Shown here piece by piece: positions 23,372 to 35,198 of a DNA stretch of 64,000 nt. The notes below the pieces were generated by a model. It searched no databases. It saw nothing but the letters and a program-made list of their open reading frames with translations, and was not told the origin of the DNA. The stretch lies in the NCBI GenBank assembly GCA_002682825.1, contig NOKP01000006.1, positions 930,001 through 994,000 of the forward strand, written 5' to 3'. Position 1 is the first letter of the stretch; every line of letters begins with the position of its first letter. This stretch comes from Neonectria sp. B-13 (lineage: Eukaryota; Ascomycota; Sordariomycetes; Hypocreales; Nectriaceae). The translations under genes were made by a program, and so were the position numbers.

Positions 23372-24168
23372 ATGAGTGACTACATCGATCCCCGTGCGGT
23401 CGAGGCGGCCTGCATGGTAAGACTCTTCCACTCCCACTCCTACCTCACACCAAACAAAGTTTTACTTTATTCTGTGGCATACTTCTTTTATTCGAAGCAA
23501 CTGCTTTCTTTGACACCGTCATCAAACTTTTAAAATGGCCGATACACAGCGCACTGGGTACTGGGCTGCGCAGGAACGCCCTTGTTGCGACCTAGTCCCA
23601 TCTTCCCGGGCCTCCAACACACCTCTCTTCTCCGTCACTACCTCCTGAAGAATTTTCTCTAGACTTCTAACCATTCTAACAGGCTGACCTTAGCCGAGCT
23701 CGGCAGGAAGAGCTGCCGCTCAGCTCCGTCGCCAAAAAGGGGCCTTCGTTCGACCCCCGAGGAAGGAATGGCACGAACCATTATTCGACCAAGCTCAAAC
23801 AAGACTTGAACAACAAATGGAGCGGTGAGTTTAATACTTAGATGAGTTTATGACCCGTACTAATTACCCGTGTAGGGACCATCGACGACGAAGAATCTCG
23901 CCAGATTGAAGGACTCCATCTCGACAACGCCCGCCCATGGGGGAAGAAGATGGCCAAGCAAATTATGGAATCTAACCCTGCCGAAAGGTAACTTCTCTCT
24001 CTTGTATTGAGGTTGCTAGGCTGACTGTTTTGATTTAGTGTTTCCGTTGTCCGTCAACAAGCGAAGGGGCCGTCTCGCAACCAGCACCCACAAACTCAAC
24101 GAGCACGAGCCCAGGCGTGCCAAGATGTTGGAGGTGCAGTTGCCTTCAAACCCGTGAACCCAGACTAG
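23372..24168 (+). CDS. Conserved-looking unknown protein, N-terminal part ending at an in-frame TAG
   Basis: Exons 23372-23416, 23683-23824, 23876-23987 and 24039-24168 encode MSDYIDPRAVEAACM, ADLSRARQEELPLSSVAKKG, FDPRGRNGTNHYSTKLKQDL, LHLDNARPWGKKMAKQIMES and a Gln/Arg-rich tail. It stops after VNPD at TAG 24166-24168 (142 aa). All three introns have good signals. The next ATG, 18 nt past the stop and in the same frame, opens a 492-codon frame. No GT-AG intron with acceptable signals removes the stop. The two parts are therefore likely one gene of about 641 aa split by a stop codon. No domain is recognised. Confidence 0.65.
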
Positions 24169-24179
24169 CAGTCTCGGGT
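24158..24179 (+). other. Hairpin presenting an in-frame TAG in its loop
   Basis: AGACT (24162-24166) pairs with AGTCT (24170-24174), leaving the loop AGC. ACCC (24158-24161) pairs with GGGT (24176-24179) across a one-base bulge (C75). The adenosine of the stop codon (24167) is the first loop base. Confidence 0.7.
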
Positions 24180-24186
24180 CCAGGAG

Positions 24187-25665
24187 ATGATTGCAACTGA
24201 TAACCCCCCTCCGATTCCCACGACATGGGGGCCACCAAAGATTTCCGCCACCTTGAACCCCGTGCTACCATCGCCAATTTTGGCCATTCTGCCTGAGCCG
24301 AGCCGCGAACCTCATTCTGCACGAAAAGATTCCACACACCTGCGACTTGAGCTTGCTCAAAGATCAGAAATCGTTGATTCTACTGAAGTGTTGATTTGCA
24401 CTGGACGTTGTGAAGTGGTACCAGAAAAGCAAGAACATAGTTGTTTTGAGGTCGAATTTAAGATGGTGTTATTCCCCGAGACAGCCAAGGCCTTCCTTCA
24501 CCTGACGGCGGCAGGAAGAGGAAAGCGAGTCCATGGGATGTTGGACTTCGATGCACCCGTCATGGATGGGATGTTTTGCAAGCTCACACACCACCCAGGT
24601 TCATCGGACTACTTCCTGAGACTCGCCGATCTTGAGGAGACAGGAAAGTTCAAGACATGCGTTCAGGCTCTTCAACGATCCATGAACGTCCATCTCCAAG
24701 GCCAGACCGCGGAGGCGAACATGGACAACAACCAGCCTGTCCAAGATCAAACCACCAGGGCATATTCCTCTGCTATCGAGGACTTGGCTTCTGTCTCCCC
24801 TGAAACCGAAGACCTTGGCTCTGTTTCTGCTGCAGCCGAGGAGACGCTGATCGATCTGGGTGACTTTGAAGAAGTCCACAATTCACAGATTCCCTGTTTG
24901 TTCAATGCTACAGAGCACATTGTCCATCTCGTCGAGAACGTCATGGTCCACTATGCGCTGGAGGACCACCTAATCGACTCGGTAATCCAAGGCATCGAAG
25001 ATGGGGCGATTGAATATTGGGTGCAGCATGGGTTCATGAGAGATTGTGAAGACGAAATCAAAGAGAACCTTATTGCTGTCCTCCGCAACATGGCGCAGAT
25101 CAAGATCAAGATGCACCTCCGTCAATCTGGTCGAGGGAAAGCGCAGGGACCGCAGGTTCAAGCTGAAGTTGATCGTTGTACCGACGCAATTGCTGAACAG
25201 ATACACCGTGTCCAGTACTCTCCTAAAATACTCGAGTCACTTCAGCGACTTGCGGTGGTTCCCGAAGATTGGAAGGCCACGAAAGGTCTTCCAGTGTCTG
25301 CGGCTGTGGTTGCGAGTTCCGGCCTTCGGAATATTGAGGCAGTCAAGAAGAACAGTGCTGTCGATGAATGTATCGCCCCAACAACGCCTTCGATCACGAG
25401 AGCCAGCACTCGGCGTCGTCCAACCAAAGGCTTAGCCGACTCCCGTTGGGCCACGACTGGAGGTCACGCTGGGGTCCGGACTATCCACGAATATGCTTCG
25501 AACCACCGAGCCTCTCAGCCATGCAGTGCTTCTTCCGTGTCGTCTGGCGACCCACGCACCACTTCAAACCCCAGCACAGGCATACGTCTCCCGCAGGGAC
25601 TGAGTTCCTCTCGTTATGCAACGCAGCCAGTTCAATTTGAAGGAAACTTCACAGGTGCTCGATAG
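24187..25665 (+). CDS. Unknown protein, continuation in the same frame after the TAG
   Basis: A 492-codon frame without introns begins at MIATDNPPP. It is acidic to neutral with no transmembrane segment. A possible folded region spans residues about 80-165 (FKMVLFPETAKAFLHLTAAG, VMDGMFCKLTHHPGSSDYFL), and a helical region about 240-320 (ATEHIVHLVENVMVHYALED, IKENLIAVLRNMAQIKIKMH). The C-terminus carries two copies of a short motif, KGLADSRWATT and QGLSSSRYATQ. Only 18 nt separate it from the upstream stop in the same phase, which argues against an independent transcript. The family is not recognised. Confidence 0.6.
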   Translation: MIATDNPPPIPTTWGPPKISATLNPVLPSPILAILPEPSREPHSARKDSTHLRLELAQRSEIVDSTEVLICTGRCEVVPEKQEHSCFEVEFKMVLFPETAKAFLHLTAAGRGKRVHGMLDFDAPVMDGMFCKLTHHPGSSDYFLRLADLEETGKFKTCVQALQRSMNVHLQGQTAEANMDNNQPVQDQTTRAYSSAIEDLASVSPETEDLGSVSAAAEETLIDLGDFEEVHNSQIPCLFNATEHIVHLVENVMVHYALEDHLIDSVIQGIEDGAIEYWVQHGFMRDCEDEIKENLIAVLRNMAQIKIKMHLRQSGRGKAQGPQVQAEVDRCTDAIAEQIHRVQYSPKILESLQRLAVVPEDWKATKGLPVSAAVVASSGLRNIEAVKKNSAVDECIAPTTPSITRASTRRRPTKGLADSRWATTGGHAGVRTIHEYASNHRASQPCSASSVSSGDPRTTSNPSTGIRLPQGLSSSRYATQPVQFEGNFTGAR

Positions 25666-26022
25666 GCAGCTTTGCCTGCTAATGGTTTCGGGCTTGTGGA
25701 AAATTAAGGGGAGGTGATATCGGTGACGGAGATGAGCAACTGTTTATTTTCATGTACAGCTAGGCCCGACTATTTGCTAGATGACCTCATCCCGGCATTG
25801 ACAACAAGCGCCTCCCAGGCCCATGGTTAAAGGCCATAATGTATGTTGGTTAAGAGGTGAGTGGGCACAGGATGGTGTGGTGGATATCTCAGTTGTGGAC
25901 TTGTGCAGGAAGCACCAGAGATAGCTAAAAGCAAGTGATTTTGAAGCCTAAGCATTTTCTCGACGATGTGATGCCATCACGTCTTCTTGCAGGCGAGGCT
26001 GTTGTGATATTCCGCATCACTC
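25666..26022. other. Convergent 3' spacer
   Basis: This 357-bp stretch lies between the 3' ends of the split unknown gene and the small protein at 26023. No gene is seen. Confidence 0.5.
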
Positions 26023-26448
26023 TTAAGGCTTTAGTTTCTTGTTGCATTTGTCTTGATAAATGCAAAGTAACTGTCGCGTGTCGGCGTCCAGGCCTTCGCT
26101 TCCGGAAAGTGCTTCACTGATGAACTGTGCAGCACGCTCATAACGGCGAAAGAAGTACAACTCCTCAACAGCGTGGATCAGCTCTTGGAGGTGCTGCTTA
26201 GACGATTCAGAACCGACGGGTAACCGGATTGTTTTATTAATCTATCTCAGTTAGCATCTTTTCTGCCGAGATTGGAGCAAGTGAGATGGGCTTACATGAC
26301 CGTTCTCAACCTTAGGCTGGTAGCCCCGCCGGATGGCATTCCAGGTGTCCTCGGACTGGCCGGTGCGGCGGGCTTCCTTGGCCTCTGGCTCGTCGTCGGA
26401 GGCGTCTGACACCTGGATATTGAAGAGGCTGTTTTCTTCGTCGTCCAT
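26023..26448 (-). CDS. Small unknown acidic protein (123 aa)
   Basis: Exons 26448-26296 and 26241-26023 join in phase 0. The N-terminal third is acidic (MDDEENSLF, SDASDDEPEAKEA). The next segment, TWNAIRRGYQPKVENGHINK, is followed by a predicted helical part (HLQELIHAVEELYFFRRYER, AAQFISEALSG). The helix pair resembles a single TPR-like hairpin, but this is weak. The start at 26448 is preferred over an upstream in-frame ATG at 26670 because the acidic N-terminus is compact and the upstream extension is low complexity. Function unknown. Confidence 0.7.
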
Positions 26449-27126
26449 TGTTGGGAATGTGGCCCAGACGATCTGTGTGGTTGTGGAGAGTCGATTTGTC
26501 CGACTGGGTATGAGGAATTTGCGAAGGCGTGAGGATGCTGGCCCCACCAGTGGCTGGCTAGTGGCAGTAAGGTGAACTGAACTGGGTGAGGACCTGATCA
26601 GGCTTTCATCGCCGCTAGATTTAGGGGCAAGGGGGAGTTGTTTAAGCTGGAGCCTCCCGAAGACCGCCAATCTAAGGCGAAGAAGTTTTGGAAGATTTCC
26701 TTTCGTGCTGGCAGACCATTGAGACTGGCGCTTTATGAGTAATTACTTGTAGGTTGCAGCTGACAAACACTGGGGACAATGGCAAGGTCAAAGGACAATG
26801 GGACTAACAAAACACAGTACAAAGCTGCAGACCGTTTAAGTGTCGTGCTTGAATATCTATTGATCTATCTCAATTATCCACCGTATAACAGTTGACGATA
26901 AAACACTTGCCATCGCCGACACTGACATCACCGACTTGCAGGGATATACCGGAAGTGGGGGATGAAGAGACCCTGATGCAACGACGTGGGGTGTCAAATG
27001 GCCCAGATAAATGGCCCAGATAACGCGGGGCACGGTGGATGACGACCCAAAGAACAACGCCGCTTCGACAAGACAACTTCGCCAGTAAGAATTCTGGGGG
27101 CCTGAGTTGAAATTGAAGACGCATAA
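26449..27126. promoter_or_regulatory. Divergent promoter region
   Basis: About 680 bp lie between the divergent small unknown gene and the P-loop kinase-like gene. No strong repeat or extra gene is seen. Confidence 0.45.
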
Positions 27127-28048
27127 ATGGATGAACAGGTTCAGAGGCTCGTGGACAAGGTGTGGAAGCGGTATGAGGAAACACCGCAAGATAAACGGCT
27201 GTGTAAGTTGATGCGTCTTGAGATGGTTCTGTGTTGGGTTTGGTGGGGGGAATCTCCAAGAGGATTGCTGTCCCTGAAGAGGGAGTTGGAAAGGGCCATG
27301 TTCTTACAGTATGTATGAAATGGATTACTGACCAGGTCTCATCTAGTAATTGGCGTCGCCGGCATCCCCGGCTCAGGTAATGCCCAGCACCTCCATTGCT
27401 CATGATCCAACTCACTCACTCACCCGCCATCGACACACGACAGGCAAGACAACGCTCTCGCAAATCATCGTCAACCGCCTCAACGCCCAAGCGGCCTCCG
27501 CCGACCCGTCTGCCCCTCCGCCGGCGACCTTTGTGCCCATGGACGGCTTCCATCTCACCCGCGCCGCCCTCTCCGCGATGTCCGACCCGGCCACGGCGCA
27601 CGCCCGCCGCGGCGCCGCCTTCACCTTCGACGCGCCCAAGTTCCTCGGCCTCGCGCGCGCCCTGCGCACCAATCCCATCGCCGTCGCTCCCGTCCTCGCG
27701 CCGTCGTTTGACCACGCCGTCAAGGACCCCCGCGCCGACGACATCGCCGTCCTGCCGCACCACCGCGTCGTCGTGCTCGAGGGCAACTACCTCGCGCTGG
27801 ACCGCGACGTGTGGCGCGATGCTGCGGCGCTGATGGATGAGCTGTGGTTCGTCGAGGTGGATTTTGAGACGGCGCGGCGCAGGCTGCGGGAGAGGCATGT
27901 GCGGGCGGGCATCGTCAAGGATATCGAGGAGGGCGATCGCAGGGCGTTGGAGAATGACTTGGTGAACGGGGAGGATATCCTCAAGCATCGGCTCAAGGTC
28001 GACGAGGTCATACACAGCAGTGAGGATCAAGAATGGGTACACGAGTAA
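27127..28048 (+). CDS. P-loop kinase of the uridine kinase / phosphoribulokinase-like family
   Basis: Exons 27127-27202, 27347-27376 (30 nt) and 27444-28048 give 236 aa. The Walker A motif GIPGSGKTT is assembled across the second and third exons. It is followed by FVPMDGFHLTR (substrate-binding Asp), AHARRGAAFTFDAPKF, VVVLEGNYLALD and a LID-like RRLRERHVRAGI segment. This is the pattern of the uridine kinase-like group that includes fungal YFH7-type proteins and bacterial nucleoside/fructose kinase-like proteins; the substrate is not known. The 30-nt middle exon is easy to miss. Exon 3 is strikingly GC-rich relative to its neighbours. Confidence 0.88.
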
Positions 28049-28265
28049 AGAAGTATAAATAAACAAAAAGACACCGTGCTCTTTAACCATTTTGGTGTGT
28101 TATCACCTCTATACTTCTATGGATTCCAATATGCGCAATGCCGAACCTCAGGATCGGCGAGTGATTGCATAGATACTTTAAAAAGCCGAAAACCCCAGTC
28201 CCTACTCCAACGCTGTGACCAAAAACGCCCTACAATATTGATGAACTGGAAACGACCACAGCCAC

Positions 28266-29562
28266 TCACGCCAGCGGAGATCGACTCTGTTCGGCGCTCA
28301 ACTTGCGAATCTGTTCTGCCATGCTGTGTCCCTTGCCCTTCCTTGTCTGCGACGTTGCGGAAGATGGCCCCGCTGAGCCCTGGCGCTGGACTCGGCCCAG
28401 GGTGCGGGCAACGTCGAGACCGAGCACCTCGATGATCTCTGAGATTTCGGCGTGGTCTCGCGTGGTCTTCATGCGATGACACCACGTCACCGTCTTCTCC
28501 TCGTCGCCGTGGCGGTCGGAGGCCTTGCCGTTCTTCGCCCGGTTGTCCTGAGGCTCCTCGAAGGCGCCGACGCGCTGCGTCTTCTCCTCGCGGGGCGTCG
28601 ACACGGGCGTGACGAGGTCTCGCGGCTCGAAAAGAAACTCGCCGCCAACTTGACGCTGGTCGCCGGACTTGAGGGCGTTTCCGGCGGGGATCTGCTTGAT
28701 GCCCTGGACGACGCTCTCCATGATGCTGCGGGTCATGCTCTTGCGCATGTAGGCGGGCTTGGTGCCCAAAGCCAGCGTGTTGGTCATGTCGAGGGCCTGG
28801 AAGAGGGAGCGGGTGGGATCCGTGTAGACGGGGAAGGGGCATTTTGTCTCGGAGACGTACATATCGATCAGGGCCGGGTCGCCACACCCGATGACGGCGA
28901 TGAATGTGCTGACGGGTAGGCCGATGAGGGCATCGGGCGTGATGGCCTCGGAGAGTGAGCGGAGGAATTCCTGGCAGTTCTGCAAGCCATTGTGGTCAGT
29001 CACCCGAAGCGCAAACACCACACGTCTGCGCCTGCAGACGGAGGATGTAGAGGGGGGCGGAGTCGTTTCAACTTACGCCACAGAAGAAATGGCGGACAAA
29101 GATGATGAGCACGCGGCGTGCGACATTGCTACCGGTGTAGAGGCTTTTGAATGGGTGCGTCTTGCCATGGCGGTCCAGCACGATGTAGTTGTCGATCTTG
29201 CGGAGAGTCTCGCGGGAGGGCAGGTCGTGGTTGGTAGCGAGCTCGCCCTCGAAGTCTTCGGGTTGCGACGTGTTGATCTCGAGGGTGAGCGAGGGCGTGC
29301 GCGAGTTGGAGCCGACGGCCTTGCGGGGGATTGCGCGAGGCGGTTGTGACGGCGTTGGTGATGTCGAGGGTTGCCTGTCGCTGGTGTTGTTGTTGTCGTT
29401 GTCGCTGTGGCTGTGGCTGCGGTTGTGGTTCACGTCGTCGTTCGGATTCAAGACATATGGCGGCGGTGGTCTGGACGGAAGAGGAGGGGGCTGCTCGGTC
29501 GATTCCGCAGTTGGCGAGTCCTCTGGCCGCGGCACTGGGTTCTCGAGCTTGGGATCTCCCAT
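28266..29562 (-). CDS. AhpC/TSA-like (PRXL2/FAM213-type) thioredoxin-fold protein
   Basis: Exons 29562-29077 and 28979-28266 give 399 aa. The first about 105 residues are Pro/Ser/Asn-rich and disordered. A thioredoxin-fold domain spans residues about 120-300: HPFKSLYTGSNVARRVLIIF is followed by VRHFFCGNCQEFL, where the CxxC is formed across the intron, then VIGCGDPALIDMY and CPFPVYTDPTRSLFQALDM. This arrangement matches the AhpC/TSA antioxidant family related to PRXL2. The C-terminal 100 residues are charged and low complexity. A peroxide-reducing or redox-adaptor role is inferred from family. Its stop lies about 220 bp from the convergent kinase-like gene. Confidence 0.85.
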
Positions 29563-30413
29563 GGTGTGTATTCGCGGGGTGTTGTTTTCTTTCTTTATCC
29601 TTGCAATGTTGATCCGTCGTGAGGTTCGGTGCGGGTGAGAGAGCGGCCGTCGACCTTTAAGGTATTTAAGCGCCCAGGGAAGGAAGACGTTCTGACGACG
29701 GCGGCGCCTCGCTTGCCACGGCCCGAGAGGAAAGGGTGGCGACGCTAGCTGGGGCTTCTTCCTTATAACGTAGTTGGCAGCCTGCTAGACTGCTCCGTAC
29801 AAACTTGCAAATACGGGCTGGGCTTGCTCGGTCGACGGTGGTGGGGATTGGGCTGTGGGTGTTGCGTCGCCGGCAAACCCGCGCCACGCCACGCAACCAT
29901 GAGGCGACTGGTGGCTTGCGCTGGTGAGTTGACGGGTTTCAGGGGTTAGCTCACAGCAGCGAAAGGGCTGGGAATCTTGGCACGCATTTTGAAACTAGCG
30001 GTTATGTTCTCGTCTCGTGGTTGGGAGCTGTGGTTTTTCCTTGGTCGAATCGTTGCTTGGCCGGGTTTGCTAATGACGCCGATTTGGTTTCCCTAGCGGT
30101 GTGTGAGGTCATAGGTGGTGGGGGGGGATCTTCTCAGCTCTGAGACCCTGGCAATTGGACCTTTGGGCGTCACAAAGTTGACAGCAGCCTTACCGCATCC
30201 CAAGGGTTAATGAGGTGTCAGTCAATGTCTGAGCTTCAAGCGGCCGACACGCCATCCTCGTCTCAGATGCTATAATTAACATTTATATATTATTTGTTCT
30301 CAGCTGCCCAGTTCAGCAAATTGCTGCTGCGCCGAGCCACCACCATATTGGCCATGTTGTCAGCCGCCATGTCCAACTAGGGAGGTCGGTAATCGGAATC
30401 TGCGCCAGCGCGA
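29563..30413. other. Intergenic region
   Basis: This 850-bp stretch is the promoter side of the peroxiredoxin-like gene and 3' of the HET gene. No gene is recognised; a 10-G run occurs at about 30120. Confidence 0.45.
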
Positions 30414-32352
30414 CTAACACCACTGAGTCGCCGTCCTCTTCGCCGACATGATTAACAGTGGCGGGCTGAACCGCTGCCACCAGGGCCGTTTCCTCTTCCA
30501 CGGATCTACCATTGGGCCGTGCACTGCTTCCCGCCCGTGTGCGCGTGCCGGCTCAATCTCAACCACCAAGCTGTACTGCGTGTATCCAAGAAAGGTATTG
30601 GGCCGGAACGTCGCCCTGACCACCACGTCCCCCAGGTCGACCAGGCGTCCGTCGCTGCGCTTCGCCCGGAACCGATTCATCATCTCCACGAACGTCTCCC
30701 GCACCGAGAAGAGCTCCACGGGGTCGCGGTCCAGTACGAAGATGTCCGGCTCCCCCTGGAGGTGCACCTCGGTCCGCGACGCCCCGGGCATGGCGCCTTT
30801 CCAAGGAAGCACCCGGCACCACGGCCTGGTCTGCCTCGGAGCCTCTGCCTTGGGGTCCTGGTCTACGGCGCTGTCTTCCTCGAGTTGTCCATAGCCCCAT
30901 ATGAGGAAGAAGCCGCGTGACAACTCGTTTTCCACCACGAATACTCCGATATCGTCGTCCACGATATGTGACTCGTCGGAAACCAGCTCCGATGTTCCGA
31001 GTGTATAGTGAAGAGTCGGTGGCTGAACCAGTGGGGTGATGGAGAGTCCGGGGTTCCTTTGTGTCGCTGGATAAGTCTCCGTCAACGCCACTTGTAGTCG
31101 TCCAGCCTGTGCATCATCTTCGTTGAAGAAGACTTGGCGGAGTAAGTCAGCAAGGTGCATGACATAGGCCATTTATAACCATTGACTTACCTTTTGTAAT
31201 AGTAAGGCTAGACATTGAGCCGATGACTTTGCCCTGTGGGTGAGGCTCAAGTTGAACAAATGGCAATTCGTGGTACTGCTCAAAGACCTTGTCGGCCCCA
31301 CGCCTCCGCAAAACTATGCCAACTCTCGATTGACTTCCGTCAAAGATGCAATCAACTATTGCAATAACAAAGTGGTCCTTGAGAACAATGTCTCCTGCGG
31401 CATACACAACACAGGGACAGGTCAAAGCCTCGATGACGAGGGTCCGGGGGTTGGCGACCGAGACCCTCGAAGATGCCGACCCTTGCGTCTCTAGCCATCT
31501 CACGTTCCCACTGTACTCATAATGAGAAGGGCTTTGGCGTAATGGGGCGCCGGCACCCCACGAGACCAACACCGATGGGTCTCCTGTGTACCGAATGATT
31601 TCGTGGAGCAAGCGCTGGAAGGCCTTATCGCCCTCCCCGTATAAGAGGGGCATGTTGACGTCGAAGAGTCCCAGGAGGCTGTAGGCAGTGTCCTCTCCGC
31701 GCGTGGTTTCCCTACCCGCAGCCCAGGAAAGGCGAGCTGCCACGCTGTAGGAACTCAGAATAGACCGGACGCGATAGTCTCTGTGGTGATGGCGCTGCCA
31801 TTGCATGAGGTCGTATGCACTGGAGGCAATGGGTTGCTTCCGAGCCAGGACCGGCTCGTGGATGCTGGTGATTTCCGAGATGAGACGGGCCATGGAGTTC
31901 CTATCGCCAATGTAGTCCCAGTTGCAATCATAGAAGGCCACCGTCTCAGGGGCGATGAGCTCCTGCAGCGTCCAGCCGCGCTTGAACCATTGGCTGAGTG
32001 CGAAGCCATGCTTGTCGTCCCTGTCTACGTCAACGAGATAGGCATAGCACACGACGGCCTCGTGATACCACAAGAACATGGAGTTGATGGCCTCGGACAG
32101 CTCAGCGCTGCTGCTCTTGTCGATGCAGCAGGTGTCGATCCAGATGTAGTCCAGACGGTCTTCGACGGCGCGGGCGCAGGCGCGCTTCACCTTGTCGGCA
32201 CCGTGGGAGGCGATGCGATCGGGCCAGCCATCGCGGACGGCATCCTGGAAGAGCAGCTCGGCGTCGCCCCACCGGTGCGACAAGATGGCGTATCGCGGGG
32301 CCTGACCGACGAAGGACTCGAGGCGAAGCGTCCTGGCGTTAAGGAGGCGCAT
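30414..32352 (-). CDS. Heterokaryon incompatibility (HET) domain protein
   Basis: Exons 32352-31191 and 31132-30414 give 626 aa. The start MRLLNARTLRLESF is the standard N-terminus of this family; an in-frame ATG at 32403 is less likely. The HET core (residues about 20-150) shows YAILSHRWGD, YIWIDTCCIDKSSSAELSEA, INSMFLWYHEA, CYAYLVDV and WFKRGWTLQELIAPETVAFY, followed by GEDTAYSLLGLFDVNMPLLY. HET domains act in fungal nonself recognition and can trigger regulated cell death. The C-terminal half (residues about 380-626) has no recognised repeat (no WD40, ankyrin or TPR), so any sensor domain is unknown. The reading frame is intact. Confidence 0.93.
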
Positions 32353-33125
32353 GACACGCGGGTACGGAGTCGACAGGATGCAGTCGAGGCGCGTCAATTG
32401 CACCGGCCGGCTTGGACATGGAGGATCATGATGTTGTTACGAGAGGGAGCCATCCGCTGTAGTCGTAGTCTATGCGTAACAGGCAGTGAAGCAGGATGCT
32501 GTGAGCGGACCGGGAACCATGTGAGCACTGATCAGCACCAACGGAGCATTGAAACTGGAACATCCGCCTCATCCAATATTGGGCTGCGGTTGGCCAAGAC
32601 AGAGCGGTACCTGGGCCTGAACAGGTCATCGGCAGCTCAGCGCCAACCGTCAACCGTTCAACCGCCAACGTCAGCGGTCATAGCGGGTGGCGCTGGGCCC
32701 TGAACATGTGTGGACTGCCACATCCACTGTCGAGCGGCCGCTAGAGGAGAATAGTGTCGGGTGCGTCATGCACGTAAACATGCCCTGTAGTTTTGGTGTG
32801 AGGGAACGAGTTGGATAGAACGTGCTGGAGGCAGAAATGGTTGGTCTAAGTTAGCCCAGGGGGAGTGCAATGTTTCTGGCGCGACCTTAAGGGATAAGCT
32901 AAGGAAAAGGGTATGTCCATGATATACACTTGTTCATCAGAGCCGCGAGATGGTCAGACTAATGAATTGAACAACAAATGCAGTGGTTGTCCTAGCAAGT
33001 CTTCCCCAAGCGACTGGCATAAGACGGTGTGAAGATGCTGCCACTTTCATCGCTGTCTCGTCCTCTCATCCCAAACCAAGAAAACGCTGCCCTGATTCCC
33101 GAGTACCCCAGCAAGCGGGTTACTA

Positions 33126-33224
33126 CACTGCAATTTTAGCCTTTCCAGAGCAGGCAGGCACTTTACCCCAGCATTTGCCCGTACTTGCCACCATCTTCAC
33201 TGCAATTTTAGCCTCTCCAGAGCA
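33126..33224. repeat. 27-bp direct repeat, period 72 bp
   Basis: Copies at 33126-33152 and 33198-33224 differ at one base. They share the core CACTGCAATTTTAGCC. Flanking TACCCCAGCA strings about 27 bp before the first copy and further before the second support a diverged tandem duplication. Confidence 0.75.
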
Positions 33225-33294
33225 CCTAGCACATACGCCCGACTTAAAACACAAATCACTGTATTAACACTAACAAACGTGTATCAAACCCAAT

Positions 33295-33329
33295 CCTATC
33301 CCGAGCCTGAATCTAGCCTCGGGGATAGG
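33295..33329. repeat. Inverted repeat / hairpin
   Basis: CCTATCCCGAG at 33295-33305 pairs with CTCGGGGATAGG at 33318-33329, leaving one bulged G and a 12-nt loop. It lies about 350 bp upstream of the MetAP2 start. Confidence 0.65.
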
Positions 33330-33677
33330 AGCGTATGCTTCCTGCTGTACACAGACCCCGCAGAGCAGCAGACGCAATAATTACCAAACCGTCGCCTCTC
33401 GTGTTAAGCCGTGTGATGTGCTACCCACTTTCGTCATAGCAAAAATCTTCGGTGGGTGGGCTTTTCTGGCATGACGAGGTGGACAAAAGCAACACCGGTA
33501 TCAAAATGGCGGGGAAGATGGCGACGTGATTTTGTCCACGGCCAGCAAATCGCCGTGGTGGGGTTAATTCATCCATCCCACCCGTCCCGTCCCACCCCGT
33601 CACAACCCTCGCACTGATTTCTTTTGTTCGCTCGACAGCAGCCTTGCTCCATCAACTCTTCGCGCAGGTCCGCAAAC

Positions 33678-35198
<1,521 letters not shown>

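Larger units (their letters stand above)
32353..33677. promoter_or_regulatory. Divergent spacer between HET gene and MetAP2
   Basis: About 1.3 kb without a supported gene. It contains a diverged tandem duplication of about 72 bp (near 33103-33240) and a bulged hairpin at 33295-33329. Confidence 0.5.

Noticed and set aside
24166..24168. Repeat-induced point mutation as the cause of the TAG
   Set aside because: A CA-to-TA change fits the codon, but the surrounding sequence is not AT-rich, has no TpA excess, and no duplicated copy is seen, so RIP is not supported.
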